Of a stretch of DNA of 64,000 nt, positions 17,606 through 27,237 are shown in pieces (within the stretch, counting starts at the first letter, position 1; every line of letters begins with the position of its first letter). The DNA is from Helicobacter sp. 11S03491-1 (GTDB lineage Bacteria; Campylobacterota; Campylobacteria; Campylobacterales; Helicobacteraceae), in the NCBI RefSeq assembly GCF_002272835.1, contig NZ_MLAO01000001.1:62001-126000 (forward strand). Direction: 5' to 3'. The notes under the pieces were generated by a model. It did no database searches. It worked only from the letters and a program-made list of their open reading frames with translations, and was not told the DNA's origin. The position numbers were made by a program, and so were the translations under genes.

Positions 17606-17704
17606 TGGAGGGCAAGCATAACTGGTGTGTGTCTTAGGCTTCAAACCTATAGAGCGCTTAGGTGTCTAAGTGCTGAGGAGTTCGATTCTTCTGCCCTCTC
17701 GCCA
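17606..17704 (+). tRNA. selC: tRNA-Sec (anticodon UCA)
   Basis: The anticodon loop CTTCAAA at 17639-17645 carries UCA at 17641-17643. A long variable arm follows, with a 9-bp stem AGCGCTTAG / CTAAGTGCT. The T arm (AGGAG, loop TTCGATT, CTTCT) leads to an encoded GCCA at 17701-17704. The 13-bp stack of acceptor plus T stem is what SelB needs. Aligning the acceptor so that G is the discriminator puts 17606 T opposite 17700 C, an unpaired first position, with a G-T at position 2. The 5' end is therefore uncertain by one base. It is encoded next to selA. Confidence 0.93.
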
Positions 17705-17917
17705 AACATAGATACAGCCATGAAGTTCCGGATTTATTTTTTGTTTTTATATTTAAGATGATCTTTAAGGACTTGACACAAAATAATTATAATAATATTC
17801 TAACATTTGGTTAAAAATAATTCTTACTATTTAAGTTATAGTAGCTTTTAGTATTTGATTTGCTTATGAATAGATAGAATATAGTAAAATTGGTGTCAAA
17901 AAAATAAGGATCGCTAT

Positions 17918-18937
17918 ATGCAAGAAATTACCCTACACAACCCCCTTGATATGCATTTACACTTAAGAGAAGGTGAAATGCTTAAAAATATCATTGATTT
18001 TACTACTTCTCAATTTTGTGGGGCTGTAGTAATGCCAAACCTTACAACACCCATTACCACCACTAAACTTGCTCTACAATACAAACAAGAAATACTCCAA
18101 AATTCAAAAGATAAAAATTTCATGCCATTCATAGCATTGTATATTACTGATACCCTGGATGAAGAAGAGCTTGTATTAGCTAGAAATAATGGTCTAAAGA
18201 TATTGAAACTTTATCCCAAAGGCGCAACAACTAATAGCCAAAATGGATTAGATGAAATCCTCACCCCACGCACCTTAAAAATATTTGAGATAGCTCAAAA
18301 ATTAGGTTTTATCCTCTCAATACATGGCGAAAGTAATGGTTTTTGTCTTGATAGGGAATATGAATTTGGTAAAATTTTTGCTAAAATTGCGCAAACTTTT
18401 CCAAAACTTAAAATTATTATTGAGCATATGAGTGATTACCGAAGCATCGATCTTTTAGAAACCTATGAAAATATTTATGCCACCCTCACATTACACCATA
18501 TTACTATGACTCTTGATGATATTTTAGGGGCGGGGCTTAGACCTCATCATTTCTGCAAACCCATTCTCAAAACTCCAAAAGATAGAGATATGCTTTTAAA
18601 TCTTGCACTACAAGCCCATCCAAAAGTAAGCTTTGGTTCTGATAGCGCCCCTCATTTAGAAAAAAACAAACTCAAAGACAACGCTCCCGGAGGGATTTTT
18701 TCTGCACCTATGATTTTATGCGCATTGGCAGATTTATTTGAAAAACATGGCAAACTTGAAAATCTTCAAGCTTTTGTCAGCGACAATGCAAAACAAATTT
18801 ATAATATCACAAATTTAAAATCCAAAGAAATTAAACTCCAAAGAAAGCATGCTTGGATCCCTACTCAAATCAAACTCATACAAAATAATCTCATCCCTCT
18901 AAACAATGGGACTATGGTTGAATGGAGTCCGATTTGA
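17918..18937 (+). CDS. pyrC: Dihydroorotase
   Basis: A 339-residue class II (PyrC-type) dihydroorotase for the third step of pyrimidine synthesis. The zinc-binding DMHLHLREG segment is at residues 11-19. HGE near 142, EHMSD near 171 and FGSDSAPH near 242 supply the other ligands and the catalytic Asp. AAGGA precedes the ATG. In Helicobacter pylori pyrC (HP0581) is also followed by the Kdo hydrolase genes, and the order is the same here. The start of the next gene overlaps the stop (TTGA), so pyrC leads a cotranscribed group. Confidence 0.95.
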   Translation: MQEITLHNPLDMHLHLREGEMLKNIIDFTTSQFCGAVVMPNLTTPITTTKLALQYKQEILQNSKDKNFMPFIALYITDTLDEEELVLARNNGLKILKLYPKGATTNSQNGLDEILTPRTLKIFEIAQKLGFILSIHGESNGFCLDREYEFGKIFAKIAQTFPKLKIIIEHMSDYRSIDLLETYENIYATLTLHHITMTLDDILGAGLRPHHFCKPILKTPKDRDMLLNLALQAHPKVSFGSDSAPHLEKNKLKDNAPGGIFSAPMILCALADLFEKHGKLENLQAFVSDNAKQIYNITNLKSKEIKLQRKHAWIPTQIKLIQNNLIPLNNGTMVEWSPI

Positions 18938-20073
18938 TAAAAAAAATTTATTTTATTCTGATAGTTGTTTTTTTGGGCGGGGTGTTTTTGTATCTCCAAT
19001 CCCAAAAACAACACAATGAAATAAATTTTCAAATAGCACTCACTCCCACTCCTTATACAAAGCCCTATTTTACAAAAACAGATATTCCTATGCCTCCCAA
19101 TGTCCCTTTTGCCCATGCGGCAACACTTACTTATCTTGAAAATGGAAATTTACTCAGCGCCTTTTTTGCAGGGAGCCGAGAAGGCAGTAAAGATGTTAAA
19201 ATCTATGGAAGTATTTATAATGCCAAAAAACATTTGTGGAGCAAACCTTTTGTTCTGCTCTCCAGAGAAGAGTTGAGTAAAAAATCAAAGCAATATATTA
19301 AAAAACTTGGAAATCCTGTTCTTTATAAAAATAAAAATAGAATCTATTTATTTGTTGTAGGGACAAGCATTGGAGGGTGGGCGACAAGTAAAATTTATCA
19401 ACTCTACGTAGATAACTTTTTGTCTCATAAAAAGTTTATCTACCAACAAACCCTTCGCCTAAGCCCTTTTTTAAATATTAGCAATCTTGTCCGCACCATA
19501 CCTGTTCAAACAAGTGATGGAGGATTTTATTTGCCTATTTACCATGAGCTTGCAGATAAATACGCTTTGATTTTAAAATTTAATTCTATGGGTCATCTTG
19601 ATTCTATTATCAAGCCTAATCATCTTCATAGACAACTTCAACCAAGCCTAATCCCAACCTCAAATACAAATTGTCTTGTGATCTTTAGGAATCATCATGC
19701 CTATGATGACACAATGTTTTCTCAAATCTGTACTCATGGAGGTAAAAAATACCTCTCCCCACAAGAAACAAATATCAAAAACTATAATAATTCTGCTAAT
19801 CTTATTAATTTCAATAAAGATATTTATTTGATTCATAATACTTTAGACAAAAATCCCAAACTCCAAAGAGGCACTTTAACACTTTCTAAAATGATTTCTG
19901 CTACAAATTTTGAAAAAATAATGGATTTAGACTATACTACCACTTCTAATGGCGAGGTAAGTTATCCCACTACTATTACAGATGGAGATAATATTGATAT
20001 TGTCTATACTCATGACAGAAAAAATATTCGCCATATTCGTTTCAACCGATCCTATTTGAGGACAAAAAAATGA
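18934..20073 (+). CDS. Sialidase-fold glycoside hydrolase, Kdo hydrolase catalytic subunit (HP0580-like)
   Basis: A 379-residue protein with one N-terminal membrane anchor (about residues 4-23) and a six-bladed BNR/sialidase-type propeller: FAHAATLTYLENGNLL with AFFAGSREG near the start, and an Asp-box-like TSDGGFYLP. I prefer the TTG at 18934, which overlaps the pyrC stop and has GGAG six bases upstream, over the ATG at 18922, which has none. Established work on H. pylori assigns HP0579/HP0580, found in the same place after pyrC, to a Kdo hydrolase that removes the outer Kdo of lipopolysaccharide. The same role is inferred here. A true sialidase is the main alternative, but the synteny argues against it. 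Confidence 0.78.
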   Translation: MIKKIYFILIVVFLGGVFLYLQSQKQHNEINFQIALTPTPYTKPYFTKTDIPMPPNVPFAHAATLTYLENGNLLSAFFAGSREGSKDVKIYGSIYNAKKHLWSKPFVLLSREELSKKSKQYIKKLGNPVLYKNKNRIYLFVVGTSIGGWATSKIYQLYVDNFLSHKKFIYQQTLRLSPFLNISNLVRTIPVQTSDGGFYLPIYHELADKYALILKFNSMGHLDSIIKPNHLHRQLQPSLIPTSNTNCLVIFRNHHAYDDTMFSQICTHGGKKYLSPQETNIKNYNNSANLINFNKDIYLIHNTLDKNPKLQRGTLTLSKMISATNFEKIMDLDYTTTSNGEVSYPTTITDGDNIDIVYTHDRKNIRHIRFNRSYLRTKK

Positions 20074-20648
20074 ATTTTTATGTATTTTCCATTGCATATA
20101 TGGCAATTTTTGGATACTTTGGTCATTTAGCAAAAATCTCCCGCCCAACCAATATCGCTTTAATGATACTAGCCGGTATTGTTGTAAATATCCCTATTAA
20201 AAATCTCTCAATCAATATTCTAACCTACAGTTTTGTGGGTGAAATGAGTGTTTTTTTATTTACCTTAAGCTTAGTAATTATATTCGAAAATCTCAAAACG
20301 CATCGGATAAATTTATTAAATTTAAAAGCATTTATTTTTATATTTTTCTTTGGACTCATTGTTTATTTAAGCGTATTGAATTTAATCCCTCTCAATATTT
20401 ATTATCAAAATCCTTATTTCATCATCATTATATGTTGTCTCATTTGTATTTTAGGATATTTTATCCATAAAATATTAGGTATTATTTATTTGATATGTCT
20501 TTTAAGCTATGGATTGCAAATCATGGATTCCAAAAATCTGTTTGATTACTTTATTGATGCCCCCACATGGATACTCTCCATTATATGCATCCTCATCTTA
20601 TCACTCAAAAGGTTCAAGAAAAATGAAAGTAATTCGCACACTGCTTGA
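20070..20648 (+). CDS. Polytopic membrane partner of the Kdo hydrolase (HP0579-like)
   Basis: A 192-residue protein with six or so hydrophobic helices and no catalytic motif. Its ATG overlaps the preceding stop by 4 bp (ATGA), indicating translational coupling to the sialidase-fold subunit. By position it matches HP0579, which is needed with HP0580 for Kdo hydrolase activity in H. pylori. It would hold the hydrolase at the periplasmic face of the inner membrane. The function rests on synteny, not on sequence motifs. Confidence 0.68.
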   Translation: MNFYVFSIAYMAIFGYFGHLAKISRPTNIALMILAGIVVNIPIKNLSINILTYSFVGEMSVFLFTLSLVIIFENLKTHRINLLNLKAFIFIFFFGLIVYLSVLNLIPLNIYYQNPYFIIIICCLICILGYFIHKILGIIYLICLLSYGLQIMDSKNLFDYFIDAPTWILSIICILILSLKRFKKNESNSHTA

Positions 20649-22647
20649 CTCTATAGGCTTCATATTTCTTTTAATTATTTTATTTATATGTATCCGTATA
20701 GCCTTTATTCTTTATATAGGTATCGCTCATCATGCAATGGGAGAAAATGTGGGCTTTCAAGAAATTTTGCAAGTCCTTATTGATGGATCAAAATATGATA
20801 ATCGAGCCGTTGCCGGAATAGGCATTATTTATTTTTTGCTGGGATTTGTCTTGATTTTGAGTCGTTTTCAAAAACATATCCTTTCTTTTTATGCAAGGTT
20901 CATATTTGTCATTTGTATTTTTCTAGGCATTGCTAATATGGTCTTCTATAGCATCTATAACGATAGTTTTAACGGTAATTTATTAGGTATTATATTTGAT
21001 GATCAAAAAGCCATCTTCAAGACGGGCTTAAGTGGGGATTATTACATCACATTAAAAATTATATTTTTAATCTTGGCTAGCCTATTTTGCTTTTATTTAT
21101 ATTCAAAAATGATTACTTTTTTTGATTGGCTAATTGCAAAAAAAGCTATTTTTGGCTACACGAAAACAGCTAACCTTTGCTTATTTATCATTTTTGCAGG
21201 ACTTATTACTACTCTTATAAATTCACATTTTGGCTTCAAAGGTATTTCATTAGATCAACACATACAACCTGCACAAGATTCTTTTTTAAGAAAAATTACC
21301 CCAGGAGCTTTTAGAGATATTTATCTTGTTTATCGAGATTATAAAAAAATTGCAAACTCTCATTTTAGTGATTTTTATCAAAAATCCCCTCTACAAAGCG
21401 CTAAAGAATTTTTTAATCTCCCTGAAGACACTAAACCCCCCTTAAATTTGTATCAATTACTCAGCCATACAAGTACAAACACATCCCATACTCAAATCAA
21501 ACATATTTTTTATATTGTCTCAGAGAGTTTAAGCGAATACTCTTTTGATCCCTTATTTGATAGTATTGACTTGAGTTCAGGGCTAAAATCTTTGATAGAT
21601 AACCAACATGGTTTCAAAATGCAAAATTTTTTACAAAATGCTCCTATGACTATTAAAAGTCTTGATGTCCAGATTACAGGGCTTTTTCAAACAGATATCC
21701 CACTCAATACCATGCTTGGACATTTACCTCTCTTCCCTACGGCTATTGGAGGTATTTTGAAACAACTAGACTATGATACAAGATTTTATTATGGGGGATC
21801 AGGAGTTTGGCAAAAACTTGATAGATATACTGCCCAAGAAGGATTCAATCAAATTCTATACAATACTAATATTTTAAATTATGCCAAAAACAAACCTTAT
21901 CCAAAACCTTATGAGAATCTATGGGGAGTTTATGATAATATTTTATTTGATTACATAAAACAAAATACTCTAGAAGCTACCAAACCCACATTTAATATGA
22001 TTATGACTACTTCTTATCACCCTCCTTATGATGTCAATTTGAAATATTTCAATGTCCCCTTAGATAAAATCCAAAAATTTCTAGACACACATTTTCCTAA
22101 CAGCAGCGTCAATGCAAATATATTAGGGCACATGTGGTGGTATGATAAACAAGTTACCCGTTTTGTCCAAGAAGTCTCAAAAGCATGCCCACAATCACTA
22201 TTCATCATCACAGGGGATCATTTTGATAGAATGTATCCCTCTGCCCACAGAGACAATAGAATTACCAATTCCATTCCCCTAATCCTTTATTCTCCTGTAC
22301 TTACCCCCAAACAATTAGCCAATATTGGCTCTCATATTGATATTGCCCCCACTATTGTAGAACTCGTATCTCCAAAGGGTTTCAAATATGCCGGTTTTGG
22401 AAAACCTCTTTTTAGCAATAATCATGCCCTAAAGTTTGACAACAATAGATATGCCTTAGGGTATTTTGCTGTCGCAACCCATCGTTTTATTGCCACTCCC
22501 CAAGAAGGTATTGAGTATATCAATGATTCCAAACCCCAAGAACATGACGACCAAGAAGTCAAAAAACTTTATGATAAACTCAACCAAGCAAGGGCTTTGA
22601 GTTGGTGGTTATTCATGAAAGGCAATATCATTTATGATGATAAATAA
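20623..22647 (+). CDS. LtaS-like membrane sulfatase-fold transferase
   Basis: A 674-residue protein with about five N-terminal transmembrane helices (residues 8-220) and a periplasmic alkaline-phosphatase-superfamily domain. The nucleophile region reads IVSESLSEYSF, and a metal-binding TGDHFDRM lies near residue 530. Members transfer phosphoglycerol, phosphoethanolamine or similar groups to envelope polymers. I start at the ATG at 20623, with AAAGG upstream, not at 20509, which would overlap the previous gene by 140 bp. It ends by overlapping mnmH by 14 bp. H. pylori has a large membrane protein at the same locus (HP0578). The substrate is unknown; it does not imply lipoteichoic acid. Confidence 0.8.
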   Translation: MKVIRTLLDSIGFIFLLIILFICIRIAFILYIGIAHHAMGENVGFQEILQVLIDGSKYDNRAVAGIGIIYFLLGFVLILSRFQKHILSFYARFIFVICIFLGIANMVFYSIYNDSFNGNLLGIIFDDQKAIFKTGLSGDYYITLKIIFLILASLFCFYLYSKMITFFDWLIAKKAIFGYTKTANLCLFIIFAGLITTLINSHFGFKGISLDQHIQPAQDSFLRKITPGAFRDIYLVYRDYKKIANSHFSDFYQKSPLQSAKEFFNLPEDTKPPLNLYQLLSHTSTNTSHTQIKHIFYIVSESLSEYSFDPLFDSIDLSSGLKSLIDNQHGFKMQNFLQNAPMTIKSLDVQITGLFQTDIPLNTMLGHLPLFPTAIGGILKQLDYDTRFYYGGSGVWQKLDRYTAQEGFNQILYNTNILNYAKNKPYPKPYENLWGVYDNILFDYIKQNTLEATKPTFNMIMTTSYHPPYDVNLKYFNVPLDKIQKFLDTHFPNSSVNANILGHMWWYDKQVTRFVQEVSKACPQSLFIITGDHFDRMYPSAHRDNRITNSIPLILYSPVLTPKQLANIGSHIDIAPTIVELVSPKGFKYAGFGKPLFSNNHALKFDNNRYALGYFAVATHRFIATPQEGIEYINDSKPQEHDDQEVKKLYDKLNQARALSWWLFMKGNIIYDDK

Positions 22648-23668
22648 AGAGAGAGATAAAAAATTCGATTATATCATTGATGTTAGAACGCCCCAAGAAT
22701 ATGAATACTCTCATATTCCTCATGCTATTAATTTGGCTGTTTTTGACAATCAAGAGTATGCTCAAATTGGGACTTTATACAAAGATTCTCCCTTAAAGGC
22801 TAAAATTTTAGGAGCAAGCATTGCTTGTAAAAATATTGCAAAAATGCTAGAAAACATTCCTGAGGATAAATCCCTCCACGCAATACTCAATCATAAAAAT
22901 AAACTTCTTATTTATTGTGCAAGAGGAGGCAAAAGAAGCCAATCCATGCAAATCATTTTTCAACATATAGGTTTCCATACTCAAAAATTAGAAAATGGTT
23001 ATAAAGGTTATCGCAATGAAGTGCTAAGCTATTTCTCTTCACCCTTAAAACATTCTTTTATCGCTCTTTGTGGTCCTACAGGTTGTGGAAAAAGTGAAAT
23101 TATTCAGTCCTTAAATCCATGCAGTATTGACTTAGAATCTTTAGCCAAACATTATGGATCAAGCTTTGGAGGAATGGCAACTTTCAAAATCGGGAAACAA
23201 CCCACACAAAAGATGTTTGAAAATATGCTCTTTGAAGAATTACGTCAAAAAATCAATCAACCCATTTTGTTTATTGAAGCAGAATCACAAAAACTTGGCT
23301 CTATTACCATACCCAAAACTCTAATGAATGCCTATCACAATCAAGCAAATATTCTCATTGAAGCCGATATCACCTCACGCATTGAAAGGATTTTGAAGCT
23401 CTATAAAAATATCCCTGAAAGTGAATTTCTATGGGCTATGGGAAAAATTAAGCCCTATCTTACAAAAAATCTTTTTGATGAAATTCTTATTTTGTGGAAT
23501 CATCAAGATTTATACAAAATCGCTGAAATCCTTATTGTCAAATATTATGACAAGGTCTATAAAAAAACAAAATATTTTCATAAAATTTATAACAAAAACC
23601 TTCAAGACACGCTTGGGGAAATCTTAGAAATTAAAAAAAATTATGAAAAATCTTTTAAACCTTTGTAG
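22634..23668 (+). CDS. mnmH: tRNA 2-selenouridine synthase
   Basis: A 344-residue enzyme that replaces sulfur by selenium in the wobble 2-thiouridine of Lys, Glu and Gln tRNAs, using selenophosphate. An N-terminal rhodanese domain carries the active Cys in YCARGGKRS (Cys95). A P-loop GPTGCGKS follows at 147-154. Both halves and the length are typical for MnmH/SelU. It overlaps the upstream gene by 14 bp and is convergent, with a 28-bp overlap, with the DUF1643 gene. With selA, selB and tRNA-Sec 5 kb away it shows two uses of selenophosphate. selD must be elsewhere. Confidence 0.94.
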   Translation: MMINKERDKKFDYIIDVRTPQEYEYSHIPHAINLAVFDNQEYAQIGTLYKDSPLKAKILGASIACKNIAKMLENIPEDKSLHAILNHKNKLLIYCARGGKRSQSMQIIFQHIGFHTQKLENGYKGYRNEVLSYFSSPLKHSFIALCGPTGCGKSEIIQSLNPCSIDLESLAKHYGSSFGGMATFKIGKQPTQKMFENMLFEELRQKINQPILFIEAESQKLGSITIPKTLMNAYHNQANILIEADITSRIERILKLYKNIPESEFLWAMGKIKPYLTKNLFDEILILWNHQDLYKIAEILIVKYYDKVYKKTKYFHKIYNKNLQDTLGEILEIKKNYEKSFKPL

Positions 23669-24246
23669 AGATATTTTTTTAATGAAGATCCATTTTTTAA
23701 ATCTTGTAAAAATCGCCAAAGTAAATTACCCCCATCTTTCGGAATGACATGACAAGGATGAGAACTTTTTAAAACACCAAAACAATAGATTTTGTATTGA
23801 TAATCTTGTATACTCATCAAAAGTTTTGAAGCTAATTGTGTGTGTTGCTTTAATTTACCTGCTCTTCTAAAAACATTATCCCCCCAAGCGCAAAAAACTT
23901 TCTCACTATTTTTAACGCAATGCCTGATATAAGCAATATTTTTTTCAAACATCTCCCCATTATATTCAATCAAATCTGTAGTTTTGGAAGTGATATAAGG
24001 ATAAAGATTCAATAAATACAAACCACCATATTTACCATCTTCAAGCATCATGGCAAATTCTTTGCACACCAACAATGTGCTATCCCAATAATCAGAATTA
24101 GCATTTTCAGGACTCAATGTGATCAAAGCAATCTTAGGTTTGTGAGTATCCCAAGTTCTCTCCAATACAAAGCGATAGCGATTATCTTGTGAAAAAATAG
24201 AAAAAAACTCATAATTTGAACCAATTTTGTCCGATCTGCACAGCAC
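23641..24246 (-). CDS. DUF1643 domain protein
   Basis: A 201-residue protein matching the DUF1643 pattern: RYRFVLERTWD, then ALITLSPENANSDYWDSTLL, GGLYLLNLYPYITS and FCAWGDN. The biochemical function of this family is unknown. It starts 3 bp after the fabH stop, so it is probably expressed at the end of the plsX-fabH operon. Its 3' end overlaps mnmH by 28 bp tail to tail. Confidence 0.75.
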   Translation of the reverse strand: MLCRSDKIGSNYEFFSIFSQDNRYRFVLERTWDTHKPKIALITLSPENANSDYWDSTLLVCKEFAMMLEDGKYGGLYLLNLYPYITSKTTDLIEYNGEMFEKNIAYIRHCVKNSEKVFCAWGDNVFRRAGKLKQHTQLASKLLMSIQDYQYKIYCFGVLKSSHPCHVIPKDGGNLLWRFLQDLKNGSSLKKYLYKGLKDFS

Positions 24247-24249
24247 CTC

Positions 24250-25242
24250 TTACCCCCCAAAATATAGCAATGCTGAACCCCAAGTAACTCCTCCTCCAAA
24301 AGCATCTAAAAGCATCAGATCACCATTTTTAAGTTTCCCACTTTCATAAATATCATTCATTGCCATAGGGATACTTGCCGCAGAAGTATTTCCATATTTT
24401 TGAACAGTGATGACTACTTGCTCTGAAGAAAAATTAAGTTGTTCGCCTACTGCGGAAATTATTCTAAGATTGGCTTGATGAGGAATAAAAAAATCAATAT
24501 CTTCAGAGGAAACATTGTTTTTTTTCATAATCTTTTCAACATCATTTGCTAATGTCTTCACCCCTAATTTAAATGTTTCATTTCCCTTCATTTGTAAATA
24601 TGGGCTCAGAGAACTTTGTTTTAAAAAATGACTTTGCCTAACAACTCGCGGCGTAGATAACAAATCACAATAAGTCCCATCTGAAGAAATATGAACATCT
24701 ACAATAGAATTTTTCTTATCACAACTAGCGCTCACAACAGCTGCTCCTGCCCCATCACCAAACAATACACAAGTGCTTCTATCCTCAAAATCAAGCACAC
24801 TGCTCACTTTTTCTGCTCCAATAATAAGAATATGCTCATAAGTCCCTGACAGGATAAACGCTTTTGCCAATGAAAGCAAATAAATAAAACCTGTGCAAGC
24901 TGTGGTAATATCAAAAGCCGGTCTATCTCTAATACCCAATTTCGCACTGATTAAACAAGCAGTAGAAGGCATGCCTAAATAATCCGGGCTTAAGGTTGCT
25001 ACCATTACCAAATCAATATCTTTAGTTTGCAACCCCGAACGCTCCAAAGCTATCCTACCTGCCTCTGCACCCAAATCGCTACTATTTTGATCATCAGAAG
25101 CAAAATAACGCTCCAAAATCCCCGTGCGCTTTTGTATCCATGTATCACTTGTATCTAAAATCTTTTCAAAATCTGCATTTTTAACACATCTTTTGGGAAC
25201 ATAAGAAGCAATTGACTTTAAAGAAGCATATCTTTCCATCAC
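24250..25242 (-). CDS. fabH: 3-oxoacyl-ACP synthase III
   Basis: A 330-residue enzyme that starts fatty-acid chains by condensing acetyl-CoA with malonyl-ACP. The Cys-His-Asn triad is seen in TTACTGF (Cys116), IPHQANLRI (His about 252) and [10 protein letters not shown] (Asn about 282). Two ATGs in a row start the gene and overlap the plsX stop. The plsX-fabH order is the common bacterial one. This is the housekeeping copy. A divergent paralogue in the glycan locus (41129) seems to serve another pathway. Confidence 0.96.
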   Translation of the reverse strand: MMERYASLKSIASYVPKRCVKNADFEKILDTSDTWIQKRTGILERYFASDDQNSSDLGAEAGRIALERSGLQTKDIDLVMVATLSPDYLGMPSTACLISAKLGIRDRPAFDITTACTGFIYLLSLAKAFILSGTYEHILIIGAEKVSSVLDFEDRSTCVLFGDGAGAAVVSASCDKKNSIVDVHISSDGTYCDLLSTPRVVRQSHFLKQSSLSPYLQMKGNETFKLGVKTLANDVEKIMKKNNVSSEDIDFFIPHQANLRIISAVGEQLNFSSEQVVITVQKYGNTSAASIPMAMNDIYESGKLKNGDLMLLDAFGGGVTWGSALLYFGG

Positions 25243-26228
25243 TTTCCCTTATGGCTAAAGGCTTGAGTTATTTTTTCACAAACATCTGCCTCTATAGCTT
25301 TAATAGCCTGATAAATAGCACACTCTATAGCCCTGTCATTACTTTTGCCATGACTAATAATCACAGTTTTATTAACTCCCAGCAACGGAGCACCTCCGTA
25401 TTCAGCATAATCCATTTTCTTTTTGAGATTATAAAATGCCCCCTTCAACAACAAACCACCCAAAATTCTCAACATAGAAGACTTAATTTCTTTTTTAAGA
25501 ATTGAATTGATTGCAATAGCTACTCCTTCACTTGCTTTTAAAACAATATTTCCACTAAAACCATCACAAACAACCACGTCAATACTGCCATTAAAAATAT
25601 CATTACTCTCGACATTACCCTTAAAAAATTCATAAGATTTTAAACTTTTAAAGGCTTCTTTGGTCAAGTCATTCCCCTTAGAATCTTCTTCCCCATTTGC
25701 CAAAAGACCTATGCGAGGAGATGGATAGCCCATCACACTTTTAGCATACTCATAACCCATAATTGCAAAATCTACCAAATATTCAGGTTTGCAATCAGTG
25801 TTTGCTCCTGCGTCTAAAATCATGCTGGGATGTGAAGCAATTGTGGGCATTAATGTGCAAATAGCCGGTCGTGAAACACCCTCAATCCTCCCAACCCTCA
25901 AGGTCGCTAGACTCATAGTAGCCCCACTATGACCTGCTGAAACAATAGCATCTGCTTGAGAATTCCTAACAAGCTCCATCCCTTGGTATATTGAGGAATC
26001 TTTTCTCTTTGCTGCCACCGACGCAGATTCTTCCATTTTGATATAATCCAAACAATGAACAATCTGAACTTTACTTGCTATATCTTTTGAAATAAGCGGC
26101 TTTATGAGTTCCTCATTCCCAACAAGTATAGCTTGAAAATTCTTATTATCTAAAGCTTTTCTTACTCCATCAACAATAGGCGAAACACCATTATCTGCAC
26201 CCATAGCATCAATCACTATTTTTAACAT
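25239..26228 (-). CDS. plsX: Phosphate acyltransferase PlsX
   Basis: A 329-residue enzyme that makes acyl-phosphate from acyl-ACP for phospholipid synthesis. Family segments include IDAMGADNG at the N-terminus, [25 protein letters not shown] and [13 protein letters not shown]. It is preceded by rpmF and followed by fabH with a 4-bp overlap, as in many bacteria and in H. pylori (HP0200-HP0202). Confidence 0.96.
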   Translation of the reverse strand: MLKIVIDAMGADNGVSPIVDGVRKALDNKNFQAILVGNEELIKPLISKDIASKVQIVHCLDYIKMEESASVAAKRKDSSIYQGMELVRNSQADAIVSAGHSGATMSLATLRVGRIEGVSRPAICTLMPTIASHPSMILDAGANTDCKPEYLVDFAIMGYEYAKSVMGYPSPRIGLLANGEEDSKGNDLTKEAFKSLKSYEFFKGNVESNDIFNGSIDVVVCDGFSGNIVLKASEGVAIAINSILKKEIKSSMLRILGGLLLKGAFYNLKKKMDYAEYGGAPLLGVNKTVIISHGKSNDRAIECAIYQAIKAIEADVCEKITQAFSHKGK

Positions 26229-26292
26229 AACTTCTTCTTGTAATTTGAAATACTAAGATTTACATTCTTAGTTAAAATTCTTAAAAAAATAA

Positions 26293-26442
26293 TTATTTAT
26301 AAGAACCTGTAAATTTGTTGATGTGATGAGGCATTTTCCAACTTCCATCTTTATCTCGAACAGGGCGTGCCAATGTTACTTTATAATGCGTCCTTCTTTT
26401 TGCCGCTCTTGTTTTACTCACTCGTCTATCCGGAACTGCCAT
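26293..26442 (-). CDS. rpmF: Ribosomal protein bL32
   Basis: A 49-residue protein read directly from the minus strand: [20 protein letters not shown] at the N-terminus and [11 protein letters not shown] at the end. AAGGAG lies 7 bases upstream. The cysteine-containing zinc motif of some L32 proteins is absent. It sits between the DUF177 gene and plsX, the usual rpmF setting. Confidence 0.97.
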   Translation of the reverse strand: MAVPDRRVSKTRAAKRRTHYKVTLARPVRDKDGSWKMPHHINKFTGSYK

Positions 26443-26459
26443 TTTATACTCCTTATAAT

Positions 26460-26813
26460 TTAATCTTTGGTGTGATAATCTGCCTTAATAGATTCTATTT
26501 CACTTTCCAAGATATATCCCATATCAATAAAACCATCAAAAAACTCAATGACATCAAAATCATCAGGTTTTAATCTTTGGTTTTGTATATTCCATATACC
26601 ATCTGAAATATACAAAACCAAAGATTCGTCAAAATTTTTTATAAAAGCATCACCACTACGATCACAAATTAATTCTAAAGAACCCTTCAAATAAGCATCC
26701 ATAAGAAACAGATTTGAGGATTTGCGATAAATTTCACCCTCAAGCCTAAGCCCTTGATTTTCCATACAAAAACTTTTTGGGACTTGGGTTATTTTTCTCA
26801 TTTCTATCTTCAT
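26460..26813 (-). CDS. DUF177/YceD family protein
   Basis: A 117-residue protein directly upstream of rpmF, the almost universal position of the YceD/DUF177 family. The family is proposed to act in 23S rRNA accumulation. The sequence shows the modest pattern of the group: LRLEGEI, a strand region with [12 protein letters not shown] in place of the usual CxRC core (one Cys kept), and an acidic C-terminus with [10 protein letters not shown] and [11 protein letters not shown]. Confidence 0.8.
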   Translation of the reverse strand: MKIEMRKITQVPKSFCMENQGLRLEGEIYRKSSNLFLMDAYLKGSLELICDRSGDAFIKNFDESLVLYISDGIWNIQNQRLKPDDFDVIEFFDGFIDMGYILESEIESIKADYHTKD

Positions 26814-26820
26814 CTAAAAA

Positions 26821-27237
26821 CTAACAAATTTCCCTTTTTGAAAAGAAAAATTCGATTTCCATTTTTGCATTTTCTAAGCAATCACTACCATGAACAGCAT
26901 TTGCGTCAATACTTTCTGCAAAATCTGCTCGAATAGTCCCTGTCTTTGCCTCTTTTGGATTAGTAGATCCCATTAATTCTCGATTTTTCAGGACTGCATT
27001 TTCACCTTCAAGCACTATTACAACAACAGGACCACTTGTCATAAACTTCACCAAATCATTAAAAAAAGATCTCTGTTGGTGCACGCCATAAAAAGCTTGC
27101 GCATCAAAACTTGAAAGTTGAACTTTTTTAATTGCAGCAACCCTTAAACCATTGCTCTCAAAACGATCAATGATCTTGCCTATAACTCCCTTTTTAACCC
27201 CATCAGGTTTAATAATTGAAAGCGTCTGTTGCATCAA
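26821..27237 (-). CDS. ndk: Nucleoside diphosphate kinase
   Basis: A 138-residue enzyme that balances NTP pools. It starts with [15 protein letters not shown]. The active-site His is in the [12 protein letters not shown] segment. The order metK-ndk-DUF177-rpmF-plsX-fabH equals HP0197-HP0202 of H. pylori. The GAG-rich leader just upstream supplies a ribosome site. Confidence 0.96.
   Translation of the reverse strand: MMQQTLSIIKPDGVKKGVIGKIIDRFESNGLRVAAIKKVQLSSFDAQAFYGVHQQRSFFNDLVKFMTSGPVVVIVLEGENAVLKNRELMGSTNPKEAKTGTIRADFAESIDANAVHGSDCLENAKMEIEFFFSKREIC

Noticed and set aside
18934-20073. Sialidase acting on host sialic acid
   Set aside because: The fold fits, but the pyrC-adjacent position and overlap with a membrane partner match the Kdo hydrolase pair of H. 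pylori.
20623-22647. Sign of a Gram-positive genome (LtaS)
   Set aside because: LtaS-like sulfatase-fold proteins occur in Gram-negatives. The outer-membrane proteins and Kdo hydrolase in the window show an outer membrane.
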